From assembly GCA_009667805.1 (NCBI GenBank), contig CM019067.1, positions 162,273,049 through 162,337,048 of the forward strand: a DNA stretch of 64,000 nucleotides, in the 5' to 3' direction. The translations under genes were made by a program, and so were the position numbers. The notes below the pieces were generated by a model that made no database searches, was not told the origin of the DNA, and saw nothing but the letters and a program-made list of their open reading frames with translations. Position 1 is the stretch's first letter, and each line of letters starts with the position of its first letter. Source of the DNA: Leptobrachium leishanense. Its lineage: Eukaryota > Chordata > Amphibia > Anura > Megophryidae. Shown in pieces: positions 33,067-44,782 of this stretch.

Positions 33067-34294
33067 CCCTTTCGCTGCTGAGGCTTTTCCCGCCCCTATG
33101 CTGAGGTCATTTTTACCTGTTTTGCGCATCATGTTTAAACGTGTTTTGAAGGCTTATTTTAGTACATGACCCAGACATATTATATATCGTTCTTTCCGTC
33201 AGACTCGGTAGATTCATAATATGTCATTATTATATGTATACGTTATGTCATGTCTGTATATTATAACAAAAAATGCAATAAAATATGTATTTTCAATAAT
33301 TTACAATGTGTAAAGTGTTTTTTTCCACATTTTAACATGCGAGCAATTGCGGTTATATTTTGTATGGGGTGCGCTTGTTAAAAAAATTAGAGATGGGGTC
33401 TCGTTACATTTTTTTTTTGGGAAAATGACACTGTTTTTAACAAACGCACCGCATACAAAAATCGTTAGTGCAGCATCATTGTTCACATTATAATTGAAAT
33501 GGGAACAATATTGCTGCATTAACAAACCAAAAAAAAAAAAAAAAAAAGTGTTTATTTTTTTTTTTATTTTTTTTTTTTTTATTTTTATTTTTCATTTTTT
33601 TTTTTTTTTACAAAATTTTTCACTTTCATGTTTGGTATCGTTGGAACGGCCATGCTCTGGCCGATCCAACCATACCAAAATTTAACCCCTAGCTGCCACG
33701 GATCGGGAGATAGGGAGTTCATTGGAACTCCCTATCTCCACAGTTGGTGGCAGTTAGGGGTTAACTCTAGGACTGGCGTCATCGTGCTACGCACGATGAC
33801 GCCAGTCCTCTGGGGGAGTTCCTGGAGGCTTGGCCGACATCCAAGATGTCGGCCAGCTCCGGGAAAGGATCGCGAACCGGCGCTTTTCAGGGCCGATTCG
33901 CGATCCAGCTCCCCAGGGGTTAATGCCAGGCATCATTTGGAAGGGCAGGCTGTGCCCTTCCAAATGATGCCTGGGTTAACCCCCTGTGCGCCGCCGATCG
34001 GGAGGGAGAGAGGTCCGAAGGACCTCCCCCCCTCCCTTTCAGGCGCCTCCTCCGCACATGCGGGGGGGCGCCTGAATTAGGTGTCATCGCGCCCCCGCGA
34101 TGACACCTAATTCTGGCGGCTGCTGGTCCGGATGCGCGGCTGACATCCAGGATGTCAGCCCGCACCGGAGGGGCCAGCGATCGGCCGGAACCCGGCCGAA
34201 CGCTGACCCCGATGGGAGGACGCGCTCAGCGCGTCCTCCGCATACCAGCGGGACTGCTGAGGACGCGCTGAGCGCGTCCTCAGCAGCGAAGTGG
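33067..34294. mobile_element. TTAA-flanked non-autonomous element with serial hairpins
   Basis: TTAA lies at 33063-33066 and 34295-34298. The ends are CCCTTTCGCTGCTGAGG and (reverse complement) CCACTTCGCTGCTGAGG. The left half is AT-rich with a long A run against T runs (33530-33610). The right half (33681-34284) is a run of at least ten GC-rich hairpins, for example 33769-33809, 33867-33906, 33926-33974, 34075-34112, 34215-34239 and 34256-34284. TTAA sites and layout resemble the piggyBac element at 4231, but there is no transposase and the sequences are not the same. Confidence 0.8.
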
Positions 34295-34498
34295 TTAACA
34301 TATGTGAAGGGGTTGTAGGCATACTATCACATAGTAAGGCTGTAGGAACACCGACAGATGGACACAGATTCAAAAGCACAGTTCATATAAAACATAATTT
34401 TCTAATCTGCAACTTGATAGTACTGCAAATGGTTTTAAAGGATTATTTCTTGTTGTATACATGAAAAGAAGCAAGAAAATATTCTTTTTCACCTTTAA

Positions 34499-35335
34499 CC
34501 CCTTCACTACCAAGCAATTTTTGTTGATTTTTTTTTATCATAACAGTTATTTAAAATATGGGATGTGAAGTTAAGAATTAAATATAAGGTAAAATAAAAA
34601 TTTCACACAGAAATTTTTATTTTGAGATTAGTAAAAAAATAAAATAATGTTAATTTGTTCATTTTTCATTTATCCTTTACAGAAATATTGTTGAAATGTA
34701 AGATTCTGAGCTCTAGATGGTGTCCTTTATCTTAGACGCTACCAAATGGGGTCTGCATTATTATCATACAGGCAGAAAAGACATTTGTGCTAGACACAGT
34801 GACTGGGATAAAGATTAATAAAAAATGCCCAGATCTTCTACTTTGGAGGTTTGTAGTGATCATAATGAGATTATGAGTATTGCAGCTTCCAAAAAATACC
34901 AATAGAATATAAAAATGTTATCTGTATTTGTCATAATGCCTGTATATGGAGATTACAGTAACACCTTGTAACTGCACTGTACAGGGATTTTCAGTCATTA
35001 TAACCCCCTGAATCCTATCCCTGTTTAGCAGTGAGTGATCACAGAGCGCTCCCTGTATTTTGCCAAATCCATGGCAGCTGTAATGCAGCAGTAACCTAAA
35101 CTTTTTAAATGTTTAAACTTTTTGTTACAGTGAGGTTTAGGGGCATTATTTGCAGCTGGTTTTATGTCTCTCCAGGCTGCTTGGAGAGGCATAAAACAAA
35201 GGATTTTGTTTCTTCACAGGGGACACATTAATCTTGCTTTAAAAAGGTTTGAAATGGTCTTTTGATATGCTAATGAGTGCTTTTCAATGCATTACAGTGC
35301 AAAATCAAGATAACACGATTTTAGGTGTGAAGGGG
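34499..35335. mobile_element. TTAA-flanked non-autonomous element, 837 bp
   Basis: TTAA lies at 34495-34498 and 35336-35339. The ends are CCCCTTCACTACC and (reverse complement) CCCCTTCACACC. A second, more diverged copy in reverse starts at 61831 and runs to the window end, split by hAT insertions. No coding potential. The piggyBac class is inferred only from the TTAA and the CCCCTT ends. Confidence 0.75.
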
Positions 35336-35344
35336 TTAAAAATA

Positions 35345-36636
35345 TACTCACCTGCCACTTTAATAGATAAACCTCACTAGTTCTCCTCTGCCTTCATAAC
35401 TGCTTTAATTTTTCATGCCATAGATTCAGCAAAGTGCTGGAGACATTCCTAAGAGATTTTGGTCCATATTGACCTGATAGCATTACGCAAGTGCTGCAGA
35501 TTTGTCAACTGCACATCCATGATGCAAATCTCCCGTTCCACCACATCCCAAAGGTGCTCTATTGCATTGAGATATGGTGCTTGTGGAGGCCATTGGACCA
35601 CAGTGAACTCATTGTACATGTTCAAGAAAAGAGTTTGAGATGATTAGAGCTTTGTAACAAGGTGCATTATCCTGCCGGAAGTAGCCCTCAGAAGATAAAT
35701 ACACTGTGGTCATAAAGGGATGGACATGGTCATCAACAATATTCAGGTAGACCATGGCATTTAAACTATGCTCAATTGGTACTAGGGGACCAATAGTGTG
35801 CCAAGAAAATATCCCTCACACCATTACTCCACCACCACCAGCCTGAGCTACTGATACAAGGCAGGATGGATCCATGCTTTCATGTTGTTGAGGTCAAATT
35901 CTGACCCTACCATCTGAATGTTGCAGCTGAAATCGAGACTCATCAGACCAGACAACGTTTATCCAATTGTCTATGTTCTAATTTTGGTGAACCTATCAGG
36001 GTTATTCAGAGAGCGTGAAAAGCAGGAGAATGACTGGAGAATGATTGGAGAATGAAAACTTCTAGGACAAAATAGCCAAACCAGAAAAATTCTCCCATTC
36101 ATCTCACTTTCCAAATCGGCTATTTTGACCTAGAATTTTTCATTCTCCAGTCATTCTCTAGTTATTCTCCTGCTTTTCACGCTCTCTGAATAACCCTGTT
36201 AGTGAATTGTAGCCTCAGTTTCCTGTTCTTATCTGACAGGAGGGGCAGGAGTGTGGTCTGCTGCTGCTGTAGTCCATCTGCTTCAAGGATCAATGTGTTG
36301 AGCTTTCAGAGATGTATTCTGCATACCTTGGTTGTAACGATTATTTGAGTTATTGTTGCCTTTCTATTACACAATTGCCGCTCACTGGATATTCTCTCTT
36401 TTTCAGACCATTCTTTGTTAACTCTAGAGTTGGTTGTGCTTCAGAATCCCAGTAGATAAGCAATTTTTGAAATACTCAGACCAGCCTGTCCCCTTTTTGA
36501 TGCTCAGTTTGAAATTCAGCAAGTCATGTTCACCATGTCTAGATGCCTAAATGATTTGAGTTGATGCATGTGATTGGATGATTAACAATTTGTGTTAACA
36601 AGCAATTGAACAGGTGTACCTAATAAAATGAGTGTA
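35345..36636 (-). pseudogene. Tc1-like transposase element, decayed
   Basis: The reverse strand matches, in order, features I know from a widespread vertebrate Tc1-like element: terminal motif TACACTCA..., a start region with the helix-turn-helix part (near 36540-36400), the DDE domain with a segment around the second Asp, and the 3' block with CATTGGGATGTGG-type wording (near 35550). Clear runs include GACTCATCAGACCAGACAACG (35937) and CCATGCTTTCATGTTGTTGA (35872), read on the plus strand. Many stops and shifts are present and no frame is open for more than a short way. A 202-bp palindromic element splits it at 35997-36198. Confidence 0.85.
35997..36198. mobile_element. Palindromic 202-bp element in the Tc1 relic
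   Basis: The ends are CAGGGTTATTCAGAGAGCGT and its exact reverse complement; the inverted arms extend for about 90 bp (AAAAGCAGGAGAATGACTGG and its mirror). The first 13 bases match the 901-bp Harbinger-like elements, so it may use the same transposase. The flanks are TAT and TTA, so no clean duplication is seen. Confidence 0.8.
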
Positions 36637-36734
36637 TGTTTCCTATACATCTTGATATGGTGAAATGTTACTTTTCAGAAAACACACACAATATGTGGTC
36701 TAGCATTGAAACTATGTTTGCTATAGAATGGGGT

Positions 36735-37623
36735 TGTCACGTTTCCACATGTTTCCAGCCTTGATCCATATGGGAGAGCTGATACCGGGCCTGCTCTTAC
36801 CACTGTGTGGTCCCTCCCTCTCCACTGCCATCTCCTGGAATTCCATGTAGCCTCCCAGTTCTCTGACCACCCGACCCATTGCTATGGCCTACACCCAGAA
36901 TCTCTTTATTTCAGCAGGTCTCTGTTATAAGGGTCTATCTGCTGCCTGTGATTCTGCCTGATATTTTGTTTCTGATGCCAGTATTTCTGTTATTTTTCCC
37001 TTTGTATATGATGTTCAGTTTATTTCTCGTTCCCTGTTTCCCTTGTCTGTTTGTACTCCAGTTTTCCTTGTCCTTGCCATGTGTTTATTTTTGGTTTATC
37101 CTAAACTGTTTGTTTCTGTGACACTTGATATACTGTGTATGACTCTTGGCTTTGCTTCCTTGCTATTCTATGGTATTTTCCCTCTCTGGTATCTGATCCC
37201 AGGCTATTGTATAACTACCAGCTCTGTTTTTTGACTCCTGGATTTTTTACTCTGATTCTATCTCTGGATTTCCACTTTGTACTTTTCTGTTTTGTTTCAC
37301 CCAGCGGTTGTTGTCTTCCTTAGATAGAGATGGCCTGCTGTTCTCTACTGTGTCCTTTCTGCTGCTTTCCTGGTCCCACAGCGAGGCCGCTGTTTCCCAG
37401 TCCCACAGCGAGGCCGCTGTTTCCAGGTCTCGCAGCGAGGCCGCTGTTTCCAGATACCCGTCTAAAACCAGAATTCCTATACCATCCTGATTGAGGAGAA
37501 CCCTGTATGGTGTAACCCGGTCTGTGGAGGAAGATTCTGATCTAGACTCACCTGCTGAAGCCATGGAGGTATCAACCCCAAATAGGGGCTCTACCTCGGC
37601 TCACGTCGGGTGCCCCTGTGACA
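36735..37623. mobile_element. Probable solo LTR, 889 bp
   Basis: It begins TGTCACGTTT and ends CCCCTGTGACA. The 5-bp flanks are GGGGT (36730-36734) and GTGGT (37624-37628), matching at four of five bases. It holds a T-rich middle and three 27-bp repeats near its right end. The ORFs inside are open because of the T-rich composition and are not supported as genes. Confidence 0.6.
37373..37455 (+). repeat. 27-bp repeat, three copies
   Basis: Three copies of CAGCGAGGCCGCTGTTTCC, each followed by a variable 8-base spacer, lie inside the solo LTR. Recent local expansion is likely. Confidence 0.85.
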
Positions 37624-37743
37624 GTGGTTATGCTTTATAGTTCTCTTAAAATATCTTTCAAGCATTGCCAAAGGTTTGTTAGTATATTCATATCGATCAA
37701 GAACATGGGGGGGTTAATGATGGCTCAAAAAAACCAACTAAAG

Positions 37744-37927
37744 CAGTGGTTCCCAACCACGTTCCTCAAGTACCCCTAACAGGCCAGATTTTGCAGATCA
37801 CCTTGGGTAAATGTAGACTGAATCCTGCAATCACTGAGCAGCAAATCATATCACCTGTGCTGTGCTTCAGCTATCTGGAAAACCTGACCTGTTAGGGGTA
37901 CTTGAGGACCGCATTTGGGAACCAATG
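37744..37927. mobile_element. hAT-like (Charlie-type) short element, 184 bp
   Basis: The left end CAGTGGTTCCCAACC and the right end GGTTCCCAAATGCGG-type reverse complement are paired, with an inner pair CCTCAAGTACCCCTAACAGG/CCTGTTAGGGGTACTTGAGG. The flanks are AACTAAAG (37736-37743) and ATGTAAAG (37928-37935), six of eight identical. The CAGTGGTTCCCAA ends are typical of Charlie-type hAT elements. Confidence 0.75.
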
Positions 37928-37935
37928 ATGTAAAG

Positions 37936-39298
37936 GATGATTAACCTTTTTCACTGCGACTTGATTTTCCATAAAATTACTGTCTGGAACCAAAATTTAT
38001 TTTCAAGAATAGTGTATTAAGAAATATTTGGGAATTTTCCTGTGTATTTCGTACTATAGCAGCCTTACTTGACAAGTAAATATCACCGCCTGCTGGCCAA
38101 AAAGCACTGCTGTAGCTGTGGCTTGGTGCTAGACCATCTGGGATCTCTGTTTTAGACACAGAACCCCAGTTGCTCAAATGGTTTCAGCACGTCTTGTCTC
38201 TTGTCCAAGGTAGTCCAAAGATAGTGCTATGTTCTAGAGACTGATAGAAAATTAATTTTGCAGTTTTGCATACTCGGTATCATGACACAAGTAGGTGCTT
38301 TAATAGATTGAATATACTCGATCTCAGAAGTGAATGGATAAATACAGTGAATCATAGACCTTTTTCATTGTGAAGATCAAATAAACGAAGCAAATTCCCA
38401 GTGCAATATGTTTGTTTAGTCTGACAAAAAGATCCCTCCTGCCAGCCCCTGAAAGGTCTCACTGACTGGCAGTGCCAGGAAATTTGGAAATCGATATGTT
38501 TTTCAAGGATCTTTCTATTAAAATAGTAACAGCTGATTGGCGTATTATTGTTTTACCATTTATACACTTAATGCAAATATTAGGAAAAATATTAATGGAG
38601 AACAAATGATTCTGGAAACATATGTGTGTTAGCACCTTTTGCCTAAACATCGGATTCTTTAGGCCAATTTGCAACACTTTACAGTTTAGTGGGCAATCCC
38701 CTCTGGCTTTTGAATAAGATTGCATTTAGATAAAATATGACAATCAATACAGTTATTCCGTGGGGAAAGCTTTAATCAAATCCAAAGCATATGCAAACTG
38801 GTAGGTCCTAATTATCCATCCATTACTGTACCAAGAATCAATGTAATCCATATGCCCAAAAGGAACTTGGAGTTTCATGATTATAACATATTGACAACAG
38901 TAATACTCTGTAATTGACTTTTATCAACAAAACTATCCCCAGTGCTTTATGATAAAGAAGTTATATATTTAAAAAGAAGAATAAGTAATTTATTTTTCAA
39001 ACAAATAAATGTAAGGAAAAAATATTCATATTGCCACGGGAAACAAGCAATTTTAACCATTGAACTTAACAATGCTTCATATGTAATCATTGCGAATTTC
39101 ATCAAATTTAGTAATTAAACTTGCAGACATTCAGAAACAGATATGGTTCTTGAACAGACGCGTGCAGAAATAGATATGTAACTTGAACAGGTAGAGGTCA
39201 TGTACAGAAAAATTAAGTTGTTAGTAAATGGAGCATCTGAAAGTAAGGCATACTGTATGTATTCTTAGTAATTAAAAATATACAGGTATTTTTATTTT
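37936..39298. other. No recognisable feature
   Basis: AT-rich DNA without protein motifs, arrays or clear ends. Confidence 0.55.
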
Positions 39299-39300
39299 AA

Positions 39301-39388
39301 TGCCAGGAGTAACAACCCAGTTAATGTATAAAACATAACAAGGAAAAAAGGTGTCATCTGCGCTCGTTTCTATGTGTTCCATGTACAA
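39301..39388 (-). repeat. Fragment of the ~415-bp repeat family
   Basis: TGCCAGGAGTAACA through GTGTTCCATGTACA matches, in reverse, the units at 53450-54682 and the copy at 39799-40394. It is cut off after CATGTACA. Confidence 0.7.
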
Positions 39389-39419
39389 TCCCCAAATTTC
39401 TAACCCTGATTTACATTGG

Positions 39420-39757
39420 TTTATTGGACACCTTTAATCATGCAAATCCTATAGGTTTCAATGTAAAAAAAATCCTCGTTTTTATTTTAGTTATTTATTT
39501 AAAACAGATCATTTTGTTCTGTTTCTTATCGTTTCGGATCATTTTGTTCTTTTTTTTTCCGTTTTGTATCATTTTCAGATCATTCTCGTTTCAATTTTTC
39601 GTTTCATTTTTTTCGTTATGTTACCACGATTCGTTAATTCAGACGATTCGATAAATTAGACGGCCCGATTTTAGTAGTTCGGAATTGCTTCCGAAATATT
39701 AATCAGCTAATTTTCGTATGAATTTTGATTCGGAATTAAATGAAACGCACATGTCTA
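39420..39757. mobile_element. Mosaic: Harbinger-like scrap then hAT-like right end
   Basis: 39430-39490 has the scrap CATGCAAATCCTATAGGTTT with its following T-rich part. 39500-39757 is a TTCGTTT-rich block that ends AAACGCACATGTCTA, matching the terminal type of the element at the window start. Related but reversed AT/CG-type sequence occurs at 40880-41190. Confidence 0.4.
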
Positions 39758-39798
39758 TTATTTAATATTACTTGTAATTAAAATAACATTAAAATAAA

Positions 39799-40394
39799 AA
39801 TACAGAAAGAATGGCGTCGTGCCCATACTCACCGGAGCGGCAGCAACTGCCAGGAGTAACAGCCCAGTTAATGTATAAAACATAAAAAGGAAAAAAGGTG
39901 TCATCTGCGCTCGTTCTATGTGTTCCATGTACAACAAAACTGAGGTTTTTGTTTGTTTCAATGGCCATTGCAACGTAAGCTCACTCGCCACTTCACGGCA
40001 CCTCTTTACAGAGTGAGTACCTAACATGTACCAAAAGGCCGCTCTACTGAGCAGCTCCAAGCCCCTCCTGCTGCTTTTCAGCCAAGGAGAGGCAAAGATA
40101 TGGTGGGTTTTATTGTTTTTTTTATTTATTGTTTTTCTGTATTTATGTATATCATGCTTGTAACACCAGTCCGTCGTTCTGCAGCCGTTCCTCTTTCCAT
40201 GTTTTTGTTTTTAATCCCAAATGGGAAGTGTTTGGTGCATGTATAAATAAAACCCACCATATCTTTGCCTCTCCTTGGCTGAAAAGCAGCAGGAGGGGCT
40301 TGGAGCTGCTCAGTAGAGCGGCCTTTTGGTTACATTTGTTAGGTACTCACTCTGTAAAGAGGTGCCGTGAAGTGGCGAGTGAGCTTACGTTGCA
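39799..40394. repeat. ~415-bp repeat family, two units joined in inverted orientation
   Basis: 39799-40110 is a reverse unit and 40125-40394 a forward one, meeting at an AT-rich joint near 40112-40132. The shared markers are CGTTCTGCAGC, GGCTGAAAAGCAGC, TAGAGCGGCC and GTGTATAAATAAAA-type motifs. The same inverted joint occurs at about 53446. The units are non-coding but contain a TATA-like ATAAATAAAA. Confidence 0.8.
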
Positions 40395-40395
40395 A

Positions 40396-40720
40396 AATTT
40401 TTAGATCCGAAAAAAATTGTGGAATTTTTGAATGGACTTTAAATGTGTCAAATCGAAATTTATTGCTCTAAAACGAGGAGAACAGACGTTCCGAAAAAAC
40501 GAAAATTTCCGAAATTACGAAAAGTCGATACAAAAAACGAGCAAAGTGACCCGAAAATACGAAAAATGGTCGATATTCCGAAGAAAAAATGTACACGAAA
40601 AACGAATCGAGCCGAACCGAATCGAAACAGAAATCGGTCGAAACGAGCCGAATCGAAAAGTTTAAAAATCCGAAAAATCAAACCGAATCGAACCGAAAAA
40701 AAAATCGGTGCACAAGCCTA
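40396..40720 (+). mobile_element. 5'-truncated copy of the TAGGGATGTGCG hAT-like element
   Basis: It matches 23090-23542 (GAGGAGAACAGACGTTCCGA, then CGAAAATTTCCGAAA) and ends in the intact terminus GTGCACAAGCCTA. The left end is missing where it abuts the ~415-bp repeat, so no duplication can be tested. Confidence 0.8.
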
Positions 40721-40723
40721 TTA

Positions 40724-40788
40724 GAAATTAGGGTTAGAAGCTAGGGTTAGAAATTAGGGTAAGAAGCTAGGGTTAGAAATTAGGGTTA
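40724..40788 (+). repeat. 13-bp minisatellite with embedded telomere-like TTAGGG
   Basis: Five units of GAA(AT/GC)TAGGGTTA lie at 40724, 40737, 40750, 40763 and 40776. A reverse-complement trace (CTAACCCTAATT) follows near 40821. The hexamer occurs once per unit, so it is not a simple interstitial telomere. Confidence 0.85.
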
Positions 40789-41219
40789 GAAATTCTAAAC
40801 CTAATTTTGAAACCTATCTTCTAACCCTAATTACCTAATTTTACCTTAATCTAAGTAATCTGTTTCACATTCCAAAAACTGATAAAAATGAAATAACTAA
40901 TAAAAACGAAATATGAATCAACCTGAAATACGAATTAACAATAAAAACAAGTGTAATGAATGGCCCTGAAAAATGAATTACCGGCTGTCCGGACTAACAA
41001 ATCAACCCGAAATGCGAATTAACAATAAAAGCGAAAAAATTAATTGCCCTGAAAAACAAAATACCGGCATACCGGTATTTTTGGAATGGTCCGAAATATG
41101 AATCGCAGTAACATATCAAATGATCTGAAAGGTAAAAAAAACCTGAATGAAATGATCCGAAACGTAAAAAAAACCTAAATTTAATTATCTGAAATTAAAC
41201 AAATTTTTTGGTAGTGCAT

Positions 41220-41688
41220 AATTCTATTAAATAATTATATATGCCTTTTACTGAACACATTAAATTTATCAGAAATGAACACCTTACACTCAAGTAAGTT
41301 TTAAAGAGCTCTATTTGTTTATTGTGCAAAATAAAATGTATTGGAGTGCCTGGAATACATATCTGTTTTTTCTTCTAACTGGATGGAGTAGGCTGCTTGG
41401 GTACCAAGAGCACCTTGTCTTTTACTGATATTTTTACACATCAATATAAGAGAGTGTAAACCCTATTTTGCTGTTTTTCTTACCTCAGTCATTTATATAC
41501 CAGCCTTTATTTGTCCAGAGGCTTGATATACCCAGAGCCAGGAATTATCAGGCTCTGGAAGATGTGAGTTGTATTGTATTGCTATATATACATAGATATA
41601 TTCAATTGTTCTGCACAATTTGTCCCCTTGTTCTTTCTTTTTTATTTTAGGGGACATGCGACAAGGACACACCTTTGGAGATGTTAAC
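41220..41688. other. No recognisable feature
   Basis: AT-rich DNA with no gene or transposon end that I can support. Confidence 0.5.
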
Positions 41689-41691
41689 TAA

Positions 41692-42592
41692 CAGGGTTAT
41701 TTAAAGAGATCGAATTGCTGGAGAAAGGTAACCGAACTCTGAAATTCAGCGTACGGTTACCTTTCCTGGCCATTCGGCTATTCAGAGAGCAGGCAATTCG
41801 CCAAATCTTGGCGAATTGCCTGTACATACGTGCCTGTTCGGTGCCTCTTCGTGGGCAGCGAAATCCCCATAGAGAAGCAATGCTTCGGATATTCACAGAA
41901 CAAAAATCAGCAGTGAAAGTTTCCCGAAATGCCCTGTCATTCGGTGGTTTAATTCGGCAGGTTTATTCAGGCGAATCCCATAGGCTTCAATGTTAAAAAT
42001 ATTCCCGTTTTAATTCAATAACTAATAAACCATTCATTATAATATTCTGCAGTAAAAAGTCTCTTTGTAGATTTTTTAGGACCTTTTAGGCATTTTTCGG
42101 GATTTTTTTGCAAACTTTTTTTCTGTTTTTTTTTTAAATCGTTTTTCTTTTTCTGTAACAGCCCTTTTAATTATCATTCATTGGACCTCATATGTAAATT
42201 TCAGACATTTTCGCTCAGCACTTTGTTTGCAAACAGCGTTTCACTTTTCAAACATTCAAGCGCACGTTTTTTTTTTTCTTCACCTCCTTTGTCTGCGGTG
42301 TCGGCTTTTTCCTGCAGTTGCACTGCATGTGATCGGCTCCTGCTCGGGATTTTCTGGCGTTTTTGGCGGGTTAATCCAGAAGTTTTTGCGGGTACCAGTG
42401 TGCGTTCCCCCTCGTTTTGCAGTGGGTTTTTGCGGGTTTTCAGCGACTTTTCCCTCTATTTCGGCGGCCCTGTGGTGCTTGCTGAATACACCGCAGGGTG
42501 GCCGAAATGGGATCGCCAAATCGTACCGAATTGAAGAGAACGAAAAGTCACCGAACGTGCGGTGGCTTTTCGATTCTCTTTGAATAACCCTG
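41692..42592 (+). mobile_element. Harbinger-like non-autonomous element, 901 bp, TAA duplication
   Basis: TAA lies at 41689-41691 and 42593-42595. The ends are CAGGGTTATTTAAAGAG and (reverse complement) CAGGGTTATTCAAAGAG. It is the same length as the copy at 28956-29856 and collinear with it. The 3-bp TAA duplication fits PIF/Harbinger. Open frames around 42200-42580 are not conserved as protein between the copies. Confidence 0.85.
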
Positions 42593-42595
42593 TAA

Positions 42596-43394
42596 GTATA
42601 TTTTTTGGACTACCTCATTATACTTTTTATGGCACGTGCACTTTAATCTCCCATATCAAGAGTACTGTACACACACAGGGGGCAATGATCTGTGTAGCTT
42701 GCGTGCATATCATATGTATCTTTTTATTTCATATTTTTCTTTTTGCAATTGCACTGTAGCACTTTATTAGAAGATACACATCACCTTGTAATGTGATCAC
42801 TGTTCTGGAATACGTGAACTATTTTTATTGCTTTTATTGTGAATGTATCACAGATACTGTACCCACAGAGCTCATTTAGTTATTTAATTATTGACATTTA
42901 TTACCCATCCTTCACTGTTCAATAGATGTGGTTACACCACCACATAAAATCCGCAATTTAAGTCTTGTTTTAATCATAGTGCGCCACCAGGACCACCTAC
43001 AGCTACCAGTAATTTATATAGCTTTTATACTGAATGAAAGACGAAGAACCTTGAAAATTTATAATAGAAAAAGAACCTTGTAACACTCTTCTTTTAGCTT
43101 TGAGCTCTGACGTGGTATTCAGGTGATGGCTGGCTGATTGAGAAGTGTTTTTTCTACACATGTGTGGCATTTCTTAAAATGTAGAACCATAGAGACCCCC
43201 TATTGGGAAGCCAACCATCAGGTAAAGGGGCAAGTTATACTGTGGGCACATATCTGCAGCTCCGGAAAGCTATTGGAATGCTCTGGAAATGTGTAAGAAA
43301 ATGAAATGGAAAGGTATTGGGCTAGGAGAGCTGATTGCAAATATAATATTGAAAAATAATCTGAAACTAATAAAAATGTTAATTTGGTAACATT
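42596..43394. other. No recognisable feature
   Basis: No protein motif, RNA gene or transposon end identified. Confidence 0.5.
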
Positions 43395-44075
43395 TATTTT
43401 ATTTATTTATAAAGGATTTTACCAGGAAGGATACATTGAGATTTCTCTTGTTTTCAAGTATGTCCTGGGTTCAAGAACATTGAATTGTTACAGTTGTTAC
43501 AGAAATACAAAGTAATAAAATGCAAGATATTAAAAAATAGCACAAATATACAGATTAAGAGAAAATAAATATATTCCCTATGTTACATGTTTACAGGTGC
43601 ATTCTGTATTGAGGTATGTTAATAGGGAGCTCTTAAGTGACTTTAGACTGGGGGAAGATTTGATGGTGTCTGGGAGGTTATTCCATAATTGTGGTGCTCG
43701 GTAAGAAAATGAGGATCGAGCCACTGTCTTTTTGTATTGTGGTATTGCAAGTAAGTTGCAGGTCCTGGATTGGAGGTTTTAGGATGAGGGAACTGCTGGG
43801 GGAAGCAGACTATTCAGGTAGGGTGGTAGCTTCCCAGAAAAGCTCTTAAACACCAGGTTGGAAATGTGAAGGGTGCGTCTAGATTCCAGCGACGGCCCGT
43901 TTTGCTCTTTTAACATATCACAATGTTGGTTCATGTAGTTACATTGAAGCACAAAGCGGCAGGATGAGTTATACAATGTACTAAGTTTCTGGAGGTGTGT
44001 TTGCGGGGCAGCTGCATACAATATCCATTGTACAGTACTGCAGAATATGTCCACTGCGGATACAAAAAAACAATG
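43395..44075. repeat. Unclassified interspersed repeat
   Basis: Begins with TTTTACCAGGAAGGATACAT, which is also the core of the 33-bp repeats at 60487-60640 and, in reverse, of 3150. Its end (ATTGTACAGTACTGCAGAAT near 44028) recurs in reverse near 61120. Such re-use at four places marks it as dispersed repeat DNA. No class can be given from the sequence. Confidence 0.55.
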
Positions 44076-44782
44076 GTATAGCACAGGGGTCCAAATTTCA
44101 AGTTCCGAGCTACTAGCTAGGCCTTAAGAGTTACTCACCACCAGTTGCCCCACTTACCCTGCACTTAACCCCGCCCCTAAACACACCCTCTTTAATGATT
44201 TTTTTCAGAATAAAGTTACAAAAATAAATAACAACATTTATACCCAGACATCAGACCCCAGATACATGTATACCAAGAAGACAATTATGTGAAATAGATT
44301 CCAGCACAGGTAGGACTGGGTTTTCTGGATATACACCTGCTCTGCTCTTACAAGCAATGTGGTGATCATATAGAAAACCAGATAATTACAGTAGAAAGAA
44401 AATGTGGGTAGTAGTAGGAATGTTTCCTGTGTGACAGAACGCTTATGGTGGATACTCCGAGGAACTCTTACACTCGTCATGTAACGTTCAGGTGCTGTCA
44501 GGGCGGCAGGAGGTGCTGTGCGTGCTGAAGTGATGCATGTTGGCGGCGCTTTTAGGGTGGCAAGGGATGCTGTCTGACAGTCCAAACATGTTGCAGTAAC
44601 AGAGGTTGGTAGCATTGACCCCTGCCTGGTGCCGCTCAGTATTAATGAGGGCCGCACATGGGGCACAGGAAGGACAGTGTGTGCGCAGGGCTGCCATCAG
44701 GATTTCTGGGGCCCCATGCTGAACCCCTGGTCAGGGTCATTTGTAATAGACCGGGTAACAGGAAGCAGCTAAGGGTTATTAG

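Noticed and set aside
33494..33685. Poly-Phe/Ile/Lys frame
   Set aside because: Produced by A and T homopolymer runs.
36879..37323. Hydrophobic open frames resembling membrane proteins
   Set aside because: T-rich DNA inside a probable solo LTR gives Leu/Phe-rich frames on chance; no start context or homology.
40724..40830. Interstitial telomere block
   Set aside because: The period is 13 bp and not 6, with one TTAGGG per unit; only telomere-like.
44697..44760. Another hAT end (CAGGGCTGCCATCAGG)
   Set aside because: Resembles a CAGGG-type end, but no partner end or 8-bp duplication was found within the window.
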